Below, in pieces: positions 34,297-43,152 of a DNA stretch of 64,000 nucleotides. Position 1 is the first letter of the stretch; each line of letters begins with the position of its first letter. Under the pieces are notes generated by a model that did not search any database, was not told where the DNA came from, and saw nothing but the letters and a program-made list of their open reading frames with translations. Both the position numbers and the translations under genes were made by a program. This stretch comes from Candidatus Krumholzibacteriota bacterium (GTDB taxonomy: Bacteria; Krumholzibacteriota; Krumholzibacteriia; LZORAL124-64-63): the NCBI GenBank assembly GCA_022711765.1, contig JAKLEB010000002.1:1056620-1120619 (forward strand), written 5' to 3'.

Positions 34297-35940
34297 ATGC
34301 TAGACATCCTGGCCGGCAATTCGCTGCTCCTGCTCTTCACGGTCATCGGGGTCGGCTACCTCGTCGGCAGCCTCAGTATCGGCGGATTCCGGCTCGGCGC
34401 CGCCGCGGTCCTGTTCGCCGGCATCGGCTTCGGCGCGCTGGACGCGCGCCTCGTGCTGCCGGAGCACATCTACGTCATCGGCCTCGTGATGTTCGTCTAC
34501 GCGATCGGCCTGCAGTCCGGACCGTCCTTCTTCCGCTCGTTTCAGCGACGCGGGCTGCGTTTCAGTCTGATCACGATCATCTTCCTGACCGGCGCCGCGC
34601 TGCTCACCGGCGCCTTGTCGCTGCTGATGGGGATCTCGGCGCCGAGCGCGGCCGGCCTCTTCTGCGGCGCGCTCACGAACACGCCGGCGCTCGCGGCGGC
34701 GGTCGAGGCGACGACGGGCTTCGCGGCGAACCTGGAACCGGCGGCGCGCGAGCAGCTGGCGGCGAGTCCCGTCGTCAGCTACGGGCTCGCCTATCCCTTC
34801 GGGGTCTTCGGCGTCATCCTCTGGATGTACGTCTACTCGCGATTCCATCGCAAACCGGTCGTCGAGATCAGCGACGAGGCCGGCGGTGTCCCGCTGATCG
34901 CGAGCGTGACCTTGAGGGTGCGCAATCCCGGGGTCATCGGCCAGACCGTCGGCGAGCTGTTCGCCTCGATGAAGGATCCCGGATTCACCCTCAGCCGGAT
35001 CCGCAAGGGAGATCGATCGATCGTCGTCGAGGACGAGACCGTCCTGGAGAGCGGCGACGTGGTCGTGGCGGTCGGCATCCCCGAAGGCCTCGTGCGCGCC
35101 CGACTGCTCTTCGGCGAGCTCGTGCCCGAGCATCTCGCCGAGGGCGTCGACGGCATCACCTACCGGCGGCTCTTCGTCTCGAACAAGGACGTGGTGGGCA
35201 GGACCATCCGCGAACTGCACCTCGGCCGCACCCATCACGCCACGATCACCCGGCTGCGGCGCGGCGACGTCGACATCGTTCCGTCGCCCGACACGATCCT
35301 CGAGATGGGCGACCGCATCCGCGTCGTGACCTATCGCGAGAACATGGACACCATCTCGCGGTATTTCGGCGATTCCGTCCTGTCCATCGCCGAGACCGAT
35401 TTCCTCTCGCTGTCGCTCGGCATCGTCCTCGGCGCGTTCCTGGGCATGGTGTCGATCCCGTTGCCGAACGGGATGGAATTCCGCCTCGGCTTCGCCGGCG
35501 GCCCGCTCATCGCCGGTCTCGTGCTCGGCCGCCTCGGCCGGACCGGTCCGATCATCTGGGCCATGCCGACCAACGCGAACTTCGTGCTGCGCCAGGTCGG
35601 CCTGGTCTTCTTCCTCGCGGCGATCGGCACCCGCGCGGGTCTCGGCTTCCTGGACACCGTGCGCACGGGGGGCTGGACCCTCATGGCCGCCGGCGCGCTC
35701 GTGACGACCGTGACCACCCTGTCCGTGCTCTCGATCGGGGTCCGCTTCTTGCGGCTGCCGTTCGCGGCGGCGTGCGGCATGATGGCCGGCCTCCAGACGC
35801 AGCCCGCCGTGCTGGTGTACGCCAATCAGCAATCGCAGTCGGACGTGCCGAACACCTGGTACGCGACGGTCTATCCGGCCGCCATGGTCGCGAAGATCAT
35901 GCTCGCCGAGATCATCGTCTCGACCGTGCTGACGCACTGA
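34297..35940 (+). CDS. AspT/YidE-family putative transporter with two TrkA-C domains
   Basis: A 547-residue membrane protein. Start ATG 34297 has no clear ribosome site, so the start is uncertain. Five or so helices at each end (about 5-180 and 370-547) are split by two RCK/TrkA-C domains (about 200-280 and 285-360), the layout of the aspartate:alanine exchanger family. The family motif Gly-Ala-Leu-Thr-Asn-Thr-Pro-Ala-Leu is present in the first half and Gly-Leu-Gln-Thr-Gln-Pro-Ala in the second. It probably exchanges or exports small anions; the substrate is unknown. Confidence 0.82.
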   Translation: MLDILAGNSLLLLFTVIGVGYLVGSLSIGGFRLGAAAVLFAGIGFGALDARLVLPEHIYVIGLVMFVYAIGLQSGPSFFRSFQRRGLRFSLITIIFLTGAALLTGALSLLMGISAPSAAGLFCGALTNTPALAAAVEATTGFAANLEPAAREQLAASPVVSYGLAYPFGVFGVILWMYVYSRFHRKPVVEISDEAGGVPLIASVTLRVRNPGVIGQTVGELFASMKDPGFTLSRIRKGDRSIVVEDETVLESGDVVVAVGIPEGLVRARLLFGELVPEHLAEGVDGITYRRLFVSNKDVVGRTIRELHLGRTHHATITRLRRGDVDIVPSPDTILEMGDRIRVVTYRENMDTISRYFGDSVLSIAETDFLSLSLGIVLGAFLGMVSIPLPNGMEFRLGFAGGPLIAGLVLGRLGRTGPIIWAMPTNANFVLRQVGLVFFLAAIGTRAGLGFLDTVRTGGWTLMAAGALVTTVTTLSVLSIGVRFLRLPFAAACGMMAGLQTQPAVLVYANQQSQSDVPNTWYATVYPAAMVAKIMLAEIIVSTVLTH

Positions 35941-35943
35941 CGG

Positions 35944-36453
35944 TCAACGAGCGCCGCGCCGGCGCGCCGGCCCGCTGAACAGCCGGTGGCCGGCGAGCTG
36001 CGCGAAGGGCTTCAGCGCGGCGGCGGTCCAGTGGGTCAGGATCCGCCGGCGCAGCCGGATCGCCTCGCGATGACGGTCGTGGAGCATGCGGGCGCACTCG
36101 TAGGGGCGCACCGGGTAGATGCGGCAGCGCCCGCGATCGAAGAAGACGCAGCGGCCGGGCTGGGCGAGCTCGGGCAGGGTCCAGACCGATCCCGGCTTCT
36201 TCCCGTCGCGCAGCTTGTGCGGCATGATCCCGTGGTGCAGCGACCCGTCGGCGAGCTTCGTCACCCCGACGGCCAGGTAGCGCGCGAAGGTCTCCTCGAC
36301 GCCGAGGTCGAGGTGGCGGGCCAGCGGTTCGATCTGGTCGGGCGTGAACCAGCCGGGGGAATTGAGGCAGGCCGCCCGGCAGGCGGCGCAGTCACAACTC
36401 GTGACGGGGAACTCGTCACGCCGGCGCGGCTGGCGCCTATCCTGGGAGTTCAT
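35944..36453 (-). CDS. YkgJ-family cysteine cluster protein
   Basis: A 169-residue protein. I chose ATG 36453, preceded by GAGG, instead of the longer frame from 36531. Conserved cysteines Cys-Asp-Cys-Ala-Ala-Cys-x3-Cys near the N terminus and Cys-Val-Phe-Phe-x4-Cys-x-Ile-Tyr-x3-Pro-x2-Cys later form the zinc/iron-sulphur cluster of the UPF0153 family. The role of the family is not established. It is tail to tail with the transporter gene, three bases apart. Confidence 0.78.
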   Translation of the reverse strand: MNSQDRRQPRRRDEFPVTSCDCAACRAACLNSPGWFTPDQIEPLARHLDLGVEETFARYLAVGVTKLADGSLHHGIMPHKLRDGKKPGSVWTLPELAQPGRCVFFDRGRCRIYPVRPYECARMLHDRHREAIRLRRRILTHWTAAALKPFAQLAGHRLFSGPARRRGAR

Positions 36454-36582
36454 CGTCACCTCGCTCGGCGCGGCGGTCGCCGCCGCGGGGGTCCTGCCGG
36501 GAAGAACGCGCCGGGCGGCGGCCCCTGTCAAGTCGAGGCCGGCGCGCCCGACCGCGCCGGCCTCCGCGCCCGCGCGCCCCGG

Positions 36583-37737
36583 CTAGCCGTTGCGGGCGTG
36601 CCAGGCCGCGAGGAGCTCCGCCTCGCGCTCGGGTCTGAGGCCGGCGCGGGCGAGCCCGAACTTCTCCTGGTCCTCCGCCGAGAGGGTCGCCCACCATTCG
36701 AGCGTGCCGCGCACGGTCTCGCGGATCGGCCGGAACCGCAAGCCCGCCGCGATCGCGCGGTCGACCCGCACAAAGGGGTGGCCCGCATCCTCGCCGTCGA
36801 GCGGCACCCACACCGGCAGGTCGGACCACGCCGCGACCTCGTGCTCGGCGAGGAACGCCTTGTCGACCCAGGTGAACGCGGCGTCGCTGCCGGATACCGC
36901 GCGGCAAGCGTCGAGCATCTCGCCGATGGTCAGCTCCTCCGGAGGCGACGTGGCGTTGAACACGCCGCAGATGTTCCGCTCGGCGCAGTGTACGATGAAC
37001 TCGGCCAGGTCGCGGACGTCGATGATCTCGGTCGGCACGCCGGGGCCGTCCGGAGCTAGCACCTCGCCGCCCTTGGCGACGCGCACGGGCCAGTAGGTGA
37101 AACGGCCGCTGCGGTCCAGGGGACCGACGATCAGGCCCGGCCGGATCGAACAGGTCCGCCCGGGCATGGCGCGCTCGGCCGCCTGCTCGCAGAGCGCCTT
37201 CAGCGGTCCGTAGTTGGTTCCCGTGATCTTCTGGACCGAGTCGACCGCGGCGACCTCCTCGGCCGTGACCGTGCCGACGGGCGAGGTCTCGTCGATGCCT
37301 CGCTGTGCGAAATCCGCGTACACCGAGATGGAGGAGATGAAGATGTACTGCCGCGCGTGGTCGCGTAGCAGTCCGGCCGACGCGTCCACGACCCTCGGGT
37401 AGTAGGCGCTCGTATCGAGGACGACGTCCCACTCGCGGCCGGCGAGGGCCGCGAGGTCGCCGTCGCGGTCGCCCTGGAGCTTCTCGAGGTCGGGATAGAG
37501 CTGCGGATTGGTCTTGCCGCGGTTGAAGAGGGTGACCGTGTGCCCGCGCGCGAGCGCCTGGTCCACGACGGCCGGGCCCAGGAACGCCGTGCCGCCCAGG
37601 ATCAGGAAGCGCAGCTCCTGATCGCTGCGCGTGTGCGTGAAGTCCGCGAGGGCGCGGGGGGCGAACCAGGCGCTCGCCGTGGCGGCAGCCCCGGCGGCGG
37701 CGGAGGTCTTCAGGAAGTCGCGACGGGTCCAGTTCAT
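36583..37737 (-). CDS. Tat-exported NAD-dependent epimerase/dehydratase
   Basis: A 384-residue extended short-chain dehydrogenase; ATG 37737 follows GGGAGG. The N terminus is a twin-arginine signal (Thr-Arg-Arg-Asp-Phe-Leu-Lys then an Ala-rich helix). The Rossmann motif is Gly-Gly-Thr-Ala-Phe-Leu-Gly. The catalytic region has Ser-Ser-Ile-Ser-Val-Tyr, and Tyr-x3-Lys appears as Tyr-Gly-Pro-Leu-Lys. Export by Tat would carry a folded enzyme with bound NAD to the periplasm. Substrate unknown, perhaps a sugar nucleotide or free sugar. Confidence 0.8.
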   Translation of the reverse strand: MNWTRRDFLKTSAAAGAAATASAWFAPRALADFTHTRSDQELRFLILGGTAFLGPAVVDQALARGHTVTLFNRGKTNPQLYPDLEKLQGDRDGDLAALAGREWDVVLDTSAYYPRVVDASAGLLRDHARQYIFISSISVYADFAQRGIDETSPVGTVTAEEVAAVDSVQKITGTNYGPLKALCEQAAERAMPGRTCSIRPGLIVGPLDRSGRFTYWPVRVAKGGEVLAPDGPGVPTEIIDVRDLAEFIVHCAERNICGVFNATSPPEELTIGEMLDACRAVSGSDAAFTWVDKAFLAEHEVAAWSDLPVWVPLDGEDAGHPFVRVDRAIAAGLRFRPIRETVRGTLEWWATLSAEDQEKFGLARAGLRPEREAELLAAWHARNG

Positions 37738-37884
37738 GCAGGATCCTCCCGGGAAGAGGCGAAACGACGGATGCGCCGGCGACTCGACCCTAACCGATGC
37801 GCCCGCGGCACGCTAGCGCATTACGGCCCGCGCTTGCCCGCACCTCGCCCGCCGTGGTTCAATGGCCGGCAGGAGGTCGGCGGC

Positions 37885-39117
37885 ATGGACTCGATCCGCG
37901 AGATCTACCGAATCGGCCACGGTCCATCGAGCAGCCACACGATGGGCCCGGCGCGGGCGGCGGCGCAGTTCTCGGCGCGCCACTCCGGCGCGGCGCGCGT
38001 CATCGTCCACCTCTACGGCGCACTGGCGTCGACCGGGCGGGGACACCTCACCGACGTGGTGCTCCGGGAGACCCTCGGCGCGGCGCGGACGACAGTGGCC
38101 TGGCACCCGGGCGAACTGCTGCCGTGCCACACCAACGGGATGGTCTTCGAGGCGTTCGACGCGGCCGGCGCGCCGCTCGAGTCGTGGACCGTCTACAGTC
38201 CGGGCGGCGGCGCGATCCGGGACGAGGAGCACTGGGAGTCGGCGCCGCCGCGGGTCTATCCGCTGACCTGCATGGACGACATCCTGGCCTGGGCGGCGGA
38301 CGAGGGGGCGAGCTTCTGGGAATTCGTCGCCGAGCACGAGGGGCCGGCGATCTGGGATTTTTTGACCGAGGTCTGGCGGGTCATGCAGGACGCGATCGCG
38401 CGCGGCACCGAGGCCGAGGGCCGGCTGCCGGGCACCCTGAACCTGGCACGCAAGGCTGCCGCGTACCGGATCAAGGCGGCCAACTCGGGCGAGTATCTGG
38501 AGGAGAGCGGCCGGATCTTCGCCTACGCGCTCGCGGTCGCGGAAGAGAACGCGGCGGGCGGGCGCGTCGTGACCGCGCCCACCTGCGGATCGTGCGGCGT
38601 GGTGCCGGCGGTGCTGCGGTTCCTGCAGGACCATTACGCGTTCTCCAACCAACGGATCCTGCGCGCGCTCGCCACCGCGGGTCTGATCGGCAACCTGGTC
38701 AAGGAGAACGCTTCGATCAGCGGCGCCGAGGTCGGGTGCCAGGGCGAGGTCGGGACAGCCTGCGCGATGGCGGCGGCCGCGGCGGCGCAGCTCCTGGGCG
38801 GATCGGTCGCGCAGATCGAGTACGCCGCCGAGGCCGGCATCGAGCATCACCTCGGATTGACCTGCGATCCGGTCGAAGGATACGTCCAGATCCCGTGCAT
38901 CGAACGCAACTCGGTGGCGGCGAGCCGCGCGTTGCAGAGCGCGTCGTTCGCCATCCTCTCGGACGGACGCCACCGCATCAGCTTCGATGAGGTCGTGGCG
39001 ACCATGAAGGACACCGGCGCCGACATGCAGGCCGCCTACAAGGAGACCTCGCGCTCCGGCCTCGCCAAGCACTGGCACGAGAGCGAGCAGCGGACGCGCG
39101 CCTCGACCAGGGAGTGA
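37885..39117 (+). CDS. sdaA: L-serine ammonia-lyase, iron-sulphur type
   Basis: A 410-residue single-chain enzyme; ATG 37885 has AGGAGG eight bases upstream. N-terminal beta part (about 1-125, starting SIREIYRIGHGPSSSHTMGPARAA) and C-terminal alpha part carrying Fe-S cysteines in Thr-Cys-Gly-Ser-Cys-Gly, Gly-Cys-Gln-Gly-Glu-Val-Gly and Thr-Cys-Asp-Pro-Val. It converts serine to pyruvate and ammonia. The [4Fe-4S] cluster is oxygen sensitive. The gene stands alone. Confidence 0.9.
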   Translation: MDSIREIYRIGHGPSSSHTMGPARAAAQFSARHSGAARVIVHLYGALASTGRGHLTDVVLRETLGAARTTVAWHPGELLPCHTNGMVFEAFDAAGAPLESWTVYSPGGGAIRDEEHWESAPPRVYPLTCMDDILAWAADEGASFWEFVAEHEGPAIWDFLTEVWRVMQDAIARGTEAEGRLPGTLNLARKAAAYRIKAANSGEYLEESGRIFAYALAVAEENAAGGRVVTAPTCGSCGVVPAVLRFLQDHYAFSNQRILRALATAGLIGNLVKENASISGAEVGCQGEVGTACAMAAAAAAQLLGGSVAQIEYAAEAGIEHHLGLTCDPVEGYVQIPCIERNSVAASRALQSASFAILSDGRHRISFDEVVATMKDTGADMQAAYKETSRSGLAKHWHESEQRTRASTRE

Positions 39118-39244
39118 ACGCCGTAAGCCGCCGGCGGACGGCGTCGAGACGCACGAGCGAGCAGGAATGGCTGGTTCGAGCGTCGTTTTCTGCTATGCTG
39201 TGGGCGGATCGCGACGGCCCCTTCGGAGGTCCTGAGGAGCGGTG

Positions 39245-40591
39245 ATGCGCATGTGCCATGCTCGCCTTCGCGCCCTGCCGTGGCTGAGCTGCGGCCTGGG
39301 GCTGGTGCTGGTCGCAACCGCCTCGGCGCAGGAGACGCCGCCCGACTCCCGCCGTCCCCTGGTCCACCTGGTTCCCTTCGACGGTCCGATCACCCCCGTC
39401 GCCTCCGAGTACGTCACCGCCCGGCTCGAGCAGGCCGCAGACGCGGGCGCCGACGCCGTGGTGATCGAGCTGGACACGCCCGGCGGTCTCGATGTCGCCA
39501 TGCGCACCATCGTCAAGGCGATCCTCGCCGCCCCGCTGCCGGTGGTCGTCTTCGTGGCTCCGCCGGGCGCGCGCGCCGCGTCCGCGGGAGCGTTCATCAC
39601 CATCGCCGCCCACGTGGCGGCGATGGCGCCGGGCACGAACATCGGTTCGGCGAGCCCCGTGCAGATCGGCGGCGCGATCCAGGATTCGACGATGAGCCAC
39701 AAGGTGACCAACGACGCCGCGGCGTACATCGCGGCGCTCGCGCACCAGCGGGGACGGGACGAGGCCCTGGCGCGACGGTTCGTCACCGAGGCGATCAACC
39801 TCACGGCCACCGAGGCGCGGGCTGCCGGCCTGATCGACGTGATCGCCGAGACGGTGCCCGCGCTCCTCGACAGCCTCCACGGCCGGCTGGTGACCGTCGG
39901 GGATGCGGAACGCGTGCTCGACCTGGCCGGAGCCTCGATCGAGGCGCTCCCGATGGGGCCGCGGCAGCGGTTCCTCAAGTGGCTCGCCGATCCCAACGTC
40001 GCGTACATCCTGATGCTGCTGGGGATCTACGGCCTGTTCTTCGAGCTGAGCAATCCCGGCGCGCTCGTGCCCGGAATCCTGGGCGGCATCTCCCTCCTGC
40101 TCGCCCTCTTCGCCTTCCAGGCGCTGCCGGTCAACTATGCCGGCATCGGCCTGATCCTGCTGGGGATGGTGATGCTGATCCTGGAGGTCAAGGTGCACAG
40201 TTACGGCGGCCTGACGATCGGCGGACTGGCCTCGCTCGTGCTGGGTTCGCTGCTGCTCTTCGACTCGCCGGAGCCGTGGGCGCGCCTCAGCCTCTCCGTG
40301 ATGGTGCCCGGGATCGCGGTCTTCGCCGGCTTCTTCGTCCTCTGCGTCTGGCTCGTCGTGCGCGCCCAGCGCCGGCCGGCGCTGGGCGGCAAATCGGCGC
40401 TCGCTGGCGACCGCGGCCGCGTCGTCGAGGCGATCGGCGGCGGCGATCGACCGGGCAAGGTGGTGTTCCACGGCGAGATGTGGGATGCGGTGGCCGACGC
40501 GGCGCTCGCGGCCGGCACGCGGATCGAGGTGATCGGCGTCAGCGGTCGGTTGGCTCGCGTCCGCCCCCTGCCGCCCGAACGGGAGGATTGA
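39245..40591 (+). CDS. NfeD-type membrane serine protease
   Basis: A 448-residue protein; ATG 39245 is five bases after GAGGAG, better than the GTG at 39242. Signal peptide, then a ClpP-like protease domain (about 35-215) with Ser113 in Ala-Ala-Ser-Ala-Gly-Ala and Lys153 in Ser-His-Lys-Val-Thr, matching the Ser-Lys dyad and spacing of the archaeal 1510-N protease. Four or five membrane helices (about 240-370) and a C-terminal OB-fold NfeD domain follow. It forms an operon with the slipin gene two bases downstream and would act on it or on other membrane substrates. Confidence 0.88.
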   Translation: MRMCHARLRALPWLSCGLGLVLVATASAQETPPDSRRPLVHLVPFDGPITPVASEYVTARLEQAADAGADAVVIELDTPGGLDVAMRTIVKAILAAPLPVVVFVAPPGARAASAGAFITIAAHVAAMAPGTNIGSASPVQIGGAIQDSTMSHKVTNDAAAYIAALAHQRGRDEALARRFVTEAINLTATEARAAGLIDVIAETVPALLDSLHGRLVTVGDAERVLDLAGASIEALPMGPRQRFLKWLADPNVAYILMLLGIYGLFFELSNPGALVPGILGGISLLLALFAFQALPVNYAGIGLILLGMVMLILEVKVHSYGGLTIGGLASLVLGSLLLFDSPEPWARLSLSVMVPGIAVFAGFFVLCVWLVVRAQRRPALGGKSALAGDRGRVVEAIGGGDRPGKVVFHGEMWDAVADAALAAGTRIEVIGVSGRLARVRPLPPERED

Positions 40592-40593
40592 CC

Positions 40594-41352
40594 ATGCCGT
40601 ATCTGTTCCCCGCGACGATCATCTTCTTTGTCCTCGTCATCCTGTCCAACTCGTTGCGCGTGATGCGCGAGTACGAACGCGCCGTCGTGTTCCGCCTCGG
40701 GCGGTACGTGGGCAGCCGCGGCCCCGGCCTCATCATCCTGGTCCCCTTCATCGAGCGGATGGTGAAGGTCAGCCTGCGCACTGTCGCCATGGACGTCGCG
40801 CCGCAGGACGTGATCACCCGCGACAACGTCTCGGTCCGCGTGAACGCCGTGGTCTACTTCCGCGTGATGGAGCCCGAAAAAGCCATCATCGAGGTCGAGG
40901 AATTCCTCTTCGCGACCAGCCAGCTCTCGCAGACCACGCTGCGCAGCGTGGTCGGTCAGGCCGAGCTCGACGATCTGCTGTCCGCCCGCGACAAGCTCAA
41001 CGCCAAGATGCAGACGATCCTCGACGAGGCGACCGACCCCTGGGGCATCAAGGTCATGCTGGTCGAGATGAAGGACGTCGACCTGCCGGTGGAGATGAAG
41101 CGCGCGATGGCCCGGCAGGCCGAGGCCGAGCGCGAGCGGCGGGCCAAGGTGATCCACGCGGACGGTGAATTCCAGGCGGCGCAGCGGCTCAGCGAGGCGG
41201 CCAAGATCATCGAGGTGCACCCGACCGCCTTGCAGCTGCGGTATCTGCAATCGCTCAAGGAGATCGCGGCCGAGAACAACAGCACGACCATCTTCCCGGT
41301 GCCGATCGACCTGCTCGCGCCGTTCCTCCAGGCGAAGCGGCAGCCGGAATAG
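40594..41352 (+). CDS. Slipin/stomatin-like SPFH protein
   Basis: A 252-residue protein; ATG 40594 follows GGGAGG. One N-terminal membrane helix, then the Band 7 domain ([16 protein letters not shown] to the [24 protein letters not shown] coiled coil). The C terminus ([14 protein letters not shown]) is the hydrophobic tail that NfeD-type proteases cleave in archaeal homologues. It would form membrane microdomain oligomers with its NfeD partner. Confidence 0.9.
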   Translation: MPYLFPATIIFFVLVILSNSLRVMREYERAVVFRLGRYVGSRGPGLIILVPFIERMVKVSLRTVAMDVAPQDVITRDNVSVRVNAVVYFRVMEPEKAIIEVEEFLFATSQLSQTTLRSVVGQAELDDLLSARDKLNAKMQTILDEATDPWGIKVMLVEMKDVDLPVEMKRAMARQAEAERERRAKVIHADGEFQAAQRLSEAAKIIEVHPTALQLRYLQSLKEIAAENNSTTIFPVPIDLLAPFLQAKRQPE

Positions 41353-41412
41353 AGGGTCGCGGGCGCGGGCGCGGCCGGGGTTCCGCCCGCGCGCCTCGCG
41401 CCGAGCGGCGGT

Positions 41413-43038
41413 TCAGTAGTCGATCGGCTCCTGCGCCGGGCTGTCCTCGGGCAGCCGGAACTGGTCGGGCCGCTCCTTGACGACGGTCTGCAGCCAGGTG
41501 TCGGGATAGCCCGTCTCCTGGGGCTCGCCCGCGGCGTCCTTCACGAATCCGTCGTTGTACTTGACCAGCAGCGCTTCGCCCAGCGCGCGCCAGCGGCGCA
41601 CGACGTTCTCGGCGTTCTGGAGCGTGTAGTCGGTGAGGTAGCCGACGGCGAGCGCGGGCTCGTCCGCGAAGAGCGCTGCCGCGGTGCGCTCGACGGCCGG
41701 CTGCCGTGCCAGCAGGTCGCCCTCCAGCTCCGCCTGCACCGCGCGGACATCCTGGATCATGTCGCGGTACCGCAGGGCCGCGTAATTCGACACGAAGTTG
41801 AAGACCCACCAGGCGCTGTCCCAGCTGAAGCGATCGAGGCTGCCCGTGGCGAAGGCCGGCGGCACCGCGGTCGCGCAGCAATAGAGCGGCGTGTAGCAGG
41901 TGAAATCGGTGTCGTCGACCCCGTACCAGGTGACGCCGCCGACCGCGTCCGGCAGCCACGCGCGCGACTGGCAGACCATCGAGAATCCGGTCTGCTGGGT
42001 CGAGATCGGACGCTCCCAGGAGTACTGCGCCCCGCCGATCGCGAACGCCATCGGGCGCCACCGCAGGGGATAGCCGAACGGACCGGCGTCCACGCCCTGG
42101 GTCATGTCCCACGGCATGCCCTCGTAGTGGTCGCGCATGAGGGCGAAGACCTCGGCCGCCGAGAGCTTGTGGTCGGGCTCGATGAAGAGGGGATAGGGCT
42201 CGGCGCCGGGGACGCCGCGATGGCGGTCGCTGTCGAGCGCGAGCGACGGCGCGGCGCGGCAAAAGAGGCTCCAGACGCGCGTCTCGGTGTACCGCAGCTG
42301 CTGCGGCGTGGCGGGGTGGAACGCGTCTCGCCAGCTGAAGGGACCGCTGGCCGGGTCCCACCAGCCGCGTTCCCGGGCGAATTCCTCCATGCCCGCGGAG
42401 TGGAGGCAGCGCGCGGGGTCGTCGCGGGGAAAGGTGCCGATGCGGCCCAGGTTGGCGAACGCGGAGATCGAGCCGTCCGGCACGCGCAGGGCGACCCAGT
42501 GCGCGCCCTGGCCGCCGGGGCCCGGTCCGACCATCTCGATGATCCAGGCCTCGCGCGGGTCGCCGATGCAGAACGATTCGCCGGAGCTGCGGTAGCCGTG
42601 GTCCGCGACCAGCCGGCCCATCACCTCCACGCACTCGCGCGCGGTCGCCGCCCGCTGCAGCGCCAAACGCATGAGGTGCCAGTAGTGCAGCATGCCGTCC
42701 GGGTTGATCAGCTCCTCGCGGCCGCCGGTCGTGGTCTCGGCGATCGAGACCTGGCGCTCGTTCATCAGGTTCACGACCGCCCAGGTGTGCGGCGGATAGG
42801 GGATCCGGGCCACGACCGTGCCGTCCCAGTGCCGAACCTCCTGCATCGCGCCCGGTTCGTGGTCGCCGGCCGCCAGGCTGAGCAGGATCGGATGGAACTC
42901 CCCGTCGCAGGTGTAGGTGACGATGGTCGAGCCGTCGGCGGTCGAGCCGGGGCTGCAGACCAGGTTCGTGCAGGCGCCGGCGGCGCTCGCGCCGCCCATC
43001 GCCAGCGCGAGGACCATCAGGCAGCTCACAGGTCTCAT
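41413..43038 (-). CDS. Exported C69-family peptidase (Ntn hydrolase)
   Basis: A 541-residue protein; ATG 43038 follows AAAGGA. Signal peptide 1-22 leads directly to Cys23 in Ala-Cys-Thr-Asn, the likely N-terminal nucleophile exposed by cleavage, as in C69 dipeptidases. The family segments Ala-Val-Val-Asn-Leu-Met-Asn-Glu-Arg-Gln-Val, Asp-Pro-Arg-Glu-Ala-Trp-Ile-Ile-Glu-Met-Val-Gly and FANLGRIG are present. It probably cleaves dipeptides or acyl-peptides outside the cytoplasm, downstream of the large proteases of this window. Confidence 0.85.
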   Translation of the reverse strand: MRPVSCLMVLALAMGGASAAGACTNLVCSPGSTADGSTIVTYTCDGEFHPILLSLAAGDHEPGAMQEVRHWDGTVVARIPYPPHTWAVVNLMNERQVSIAETTTGGREELINPDGMLHYWHLMRLALQRAATARECVEVMGRLVADHGYRSSGESFCIGDPREAWIIEMVGPGPGGQGAHWVALRVPDGSISAFANLGRIGTFPRDDPARCLHSAGMEEFARERGWWDPASGPFSWRDAFHPATPQQLRYTETRVWSLFCRAAPSLALDSDRHRGVPGAEPYPLFIEPDHKLSAAEVFALMRDHYEGMPWDMTQGVDAGPFGYPLRWRPMAFAIGGAQYSWERPISTQQTGFSMVCQSRAWLPDAVGGVTWYGVDDTDFTCYTPLYCCATAVPPAFATGSLDRFSWDSAWWVFNFVSNYAALRYRDMIQDVRAVQAELEGDLLARQPAVERTAAALFADEPALAVGYLTDYTLQNAENVVRRWRALGEALLVKYNDGFVKDAAGEPQETGYPDTWLQTVVKERPDQFRLPEDSPAQEPIDY

Positions 43039-43095
43039 GGCGTTCCTTTGCGTGCGGTCGTTCCGGGCGAGGCGGGGCCAGTCTAACACGTGACA

Positions 43096-43129
43096 GAAGC
43101 CCCCGGGAAGCGGGCATCCCGGGGGCTTC
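43096..43129 (-). terminator. Hairpin after the subtilisin-like gene
   Basis: A 13-bp perfect stem (43096-43108 / 43117-43129) with an eight-base loop, 24 bases after the stop of the 43153-46044 gene and before the next minus-strand gene. Only a short mixed T-stretch follows. Confidence 0.65.
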
Positions 43130-43152
43130 ATGACGCTCGTGAAGGCGGCGAG

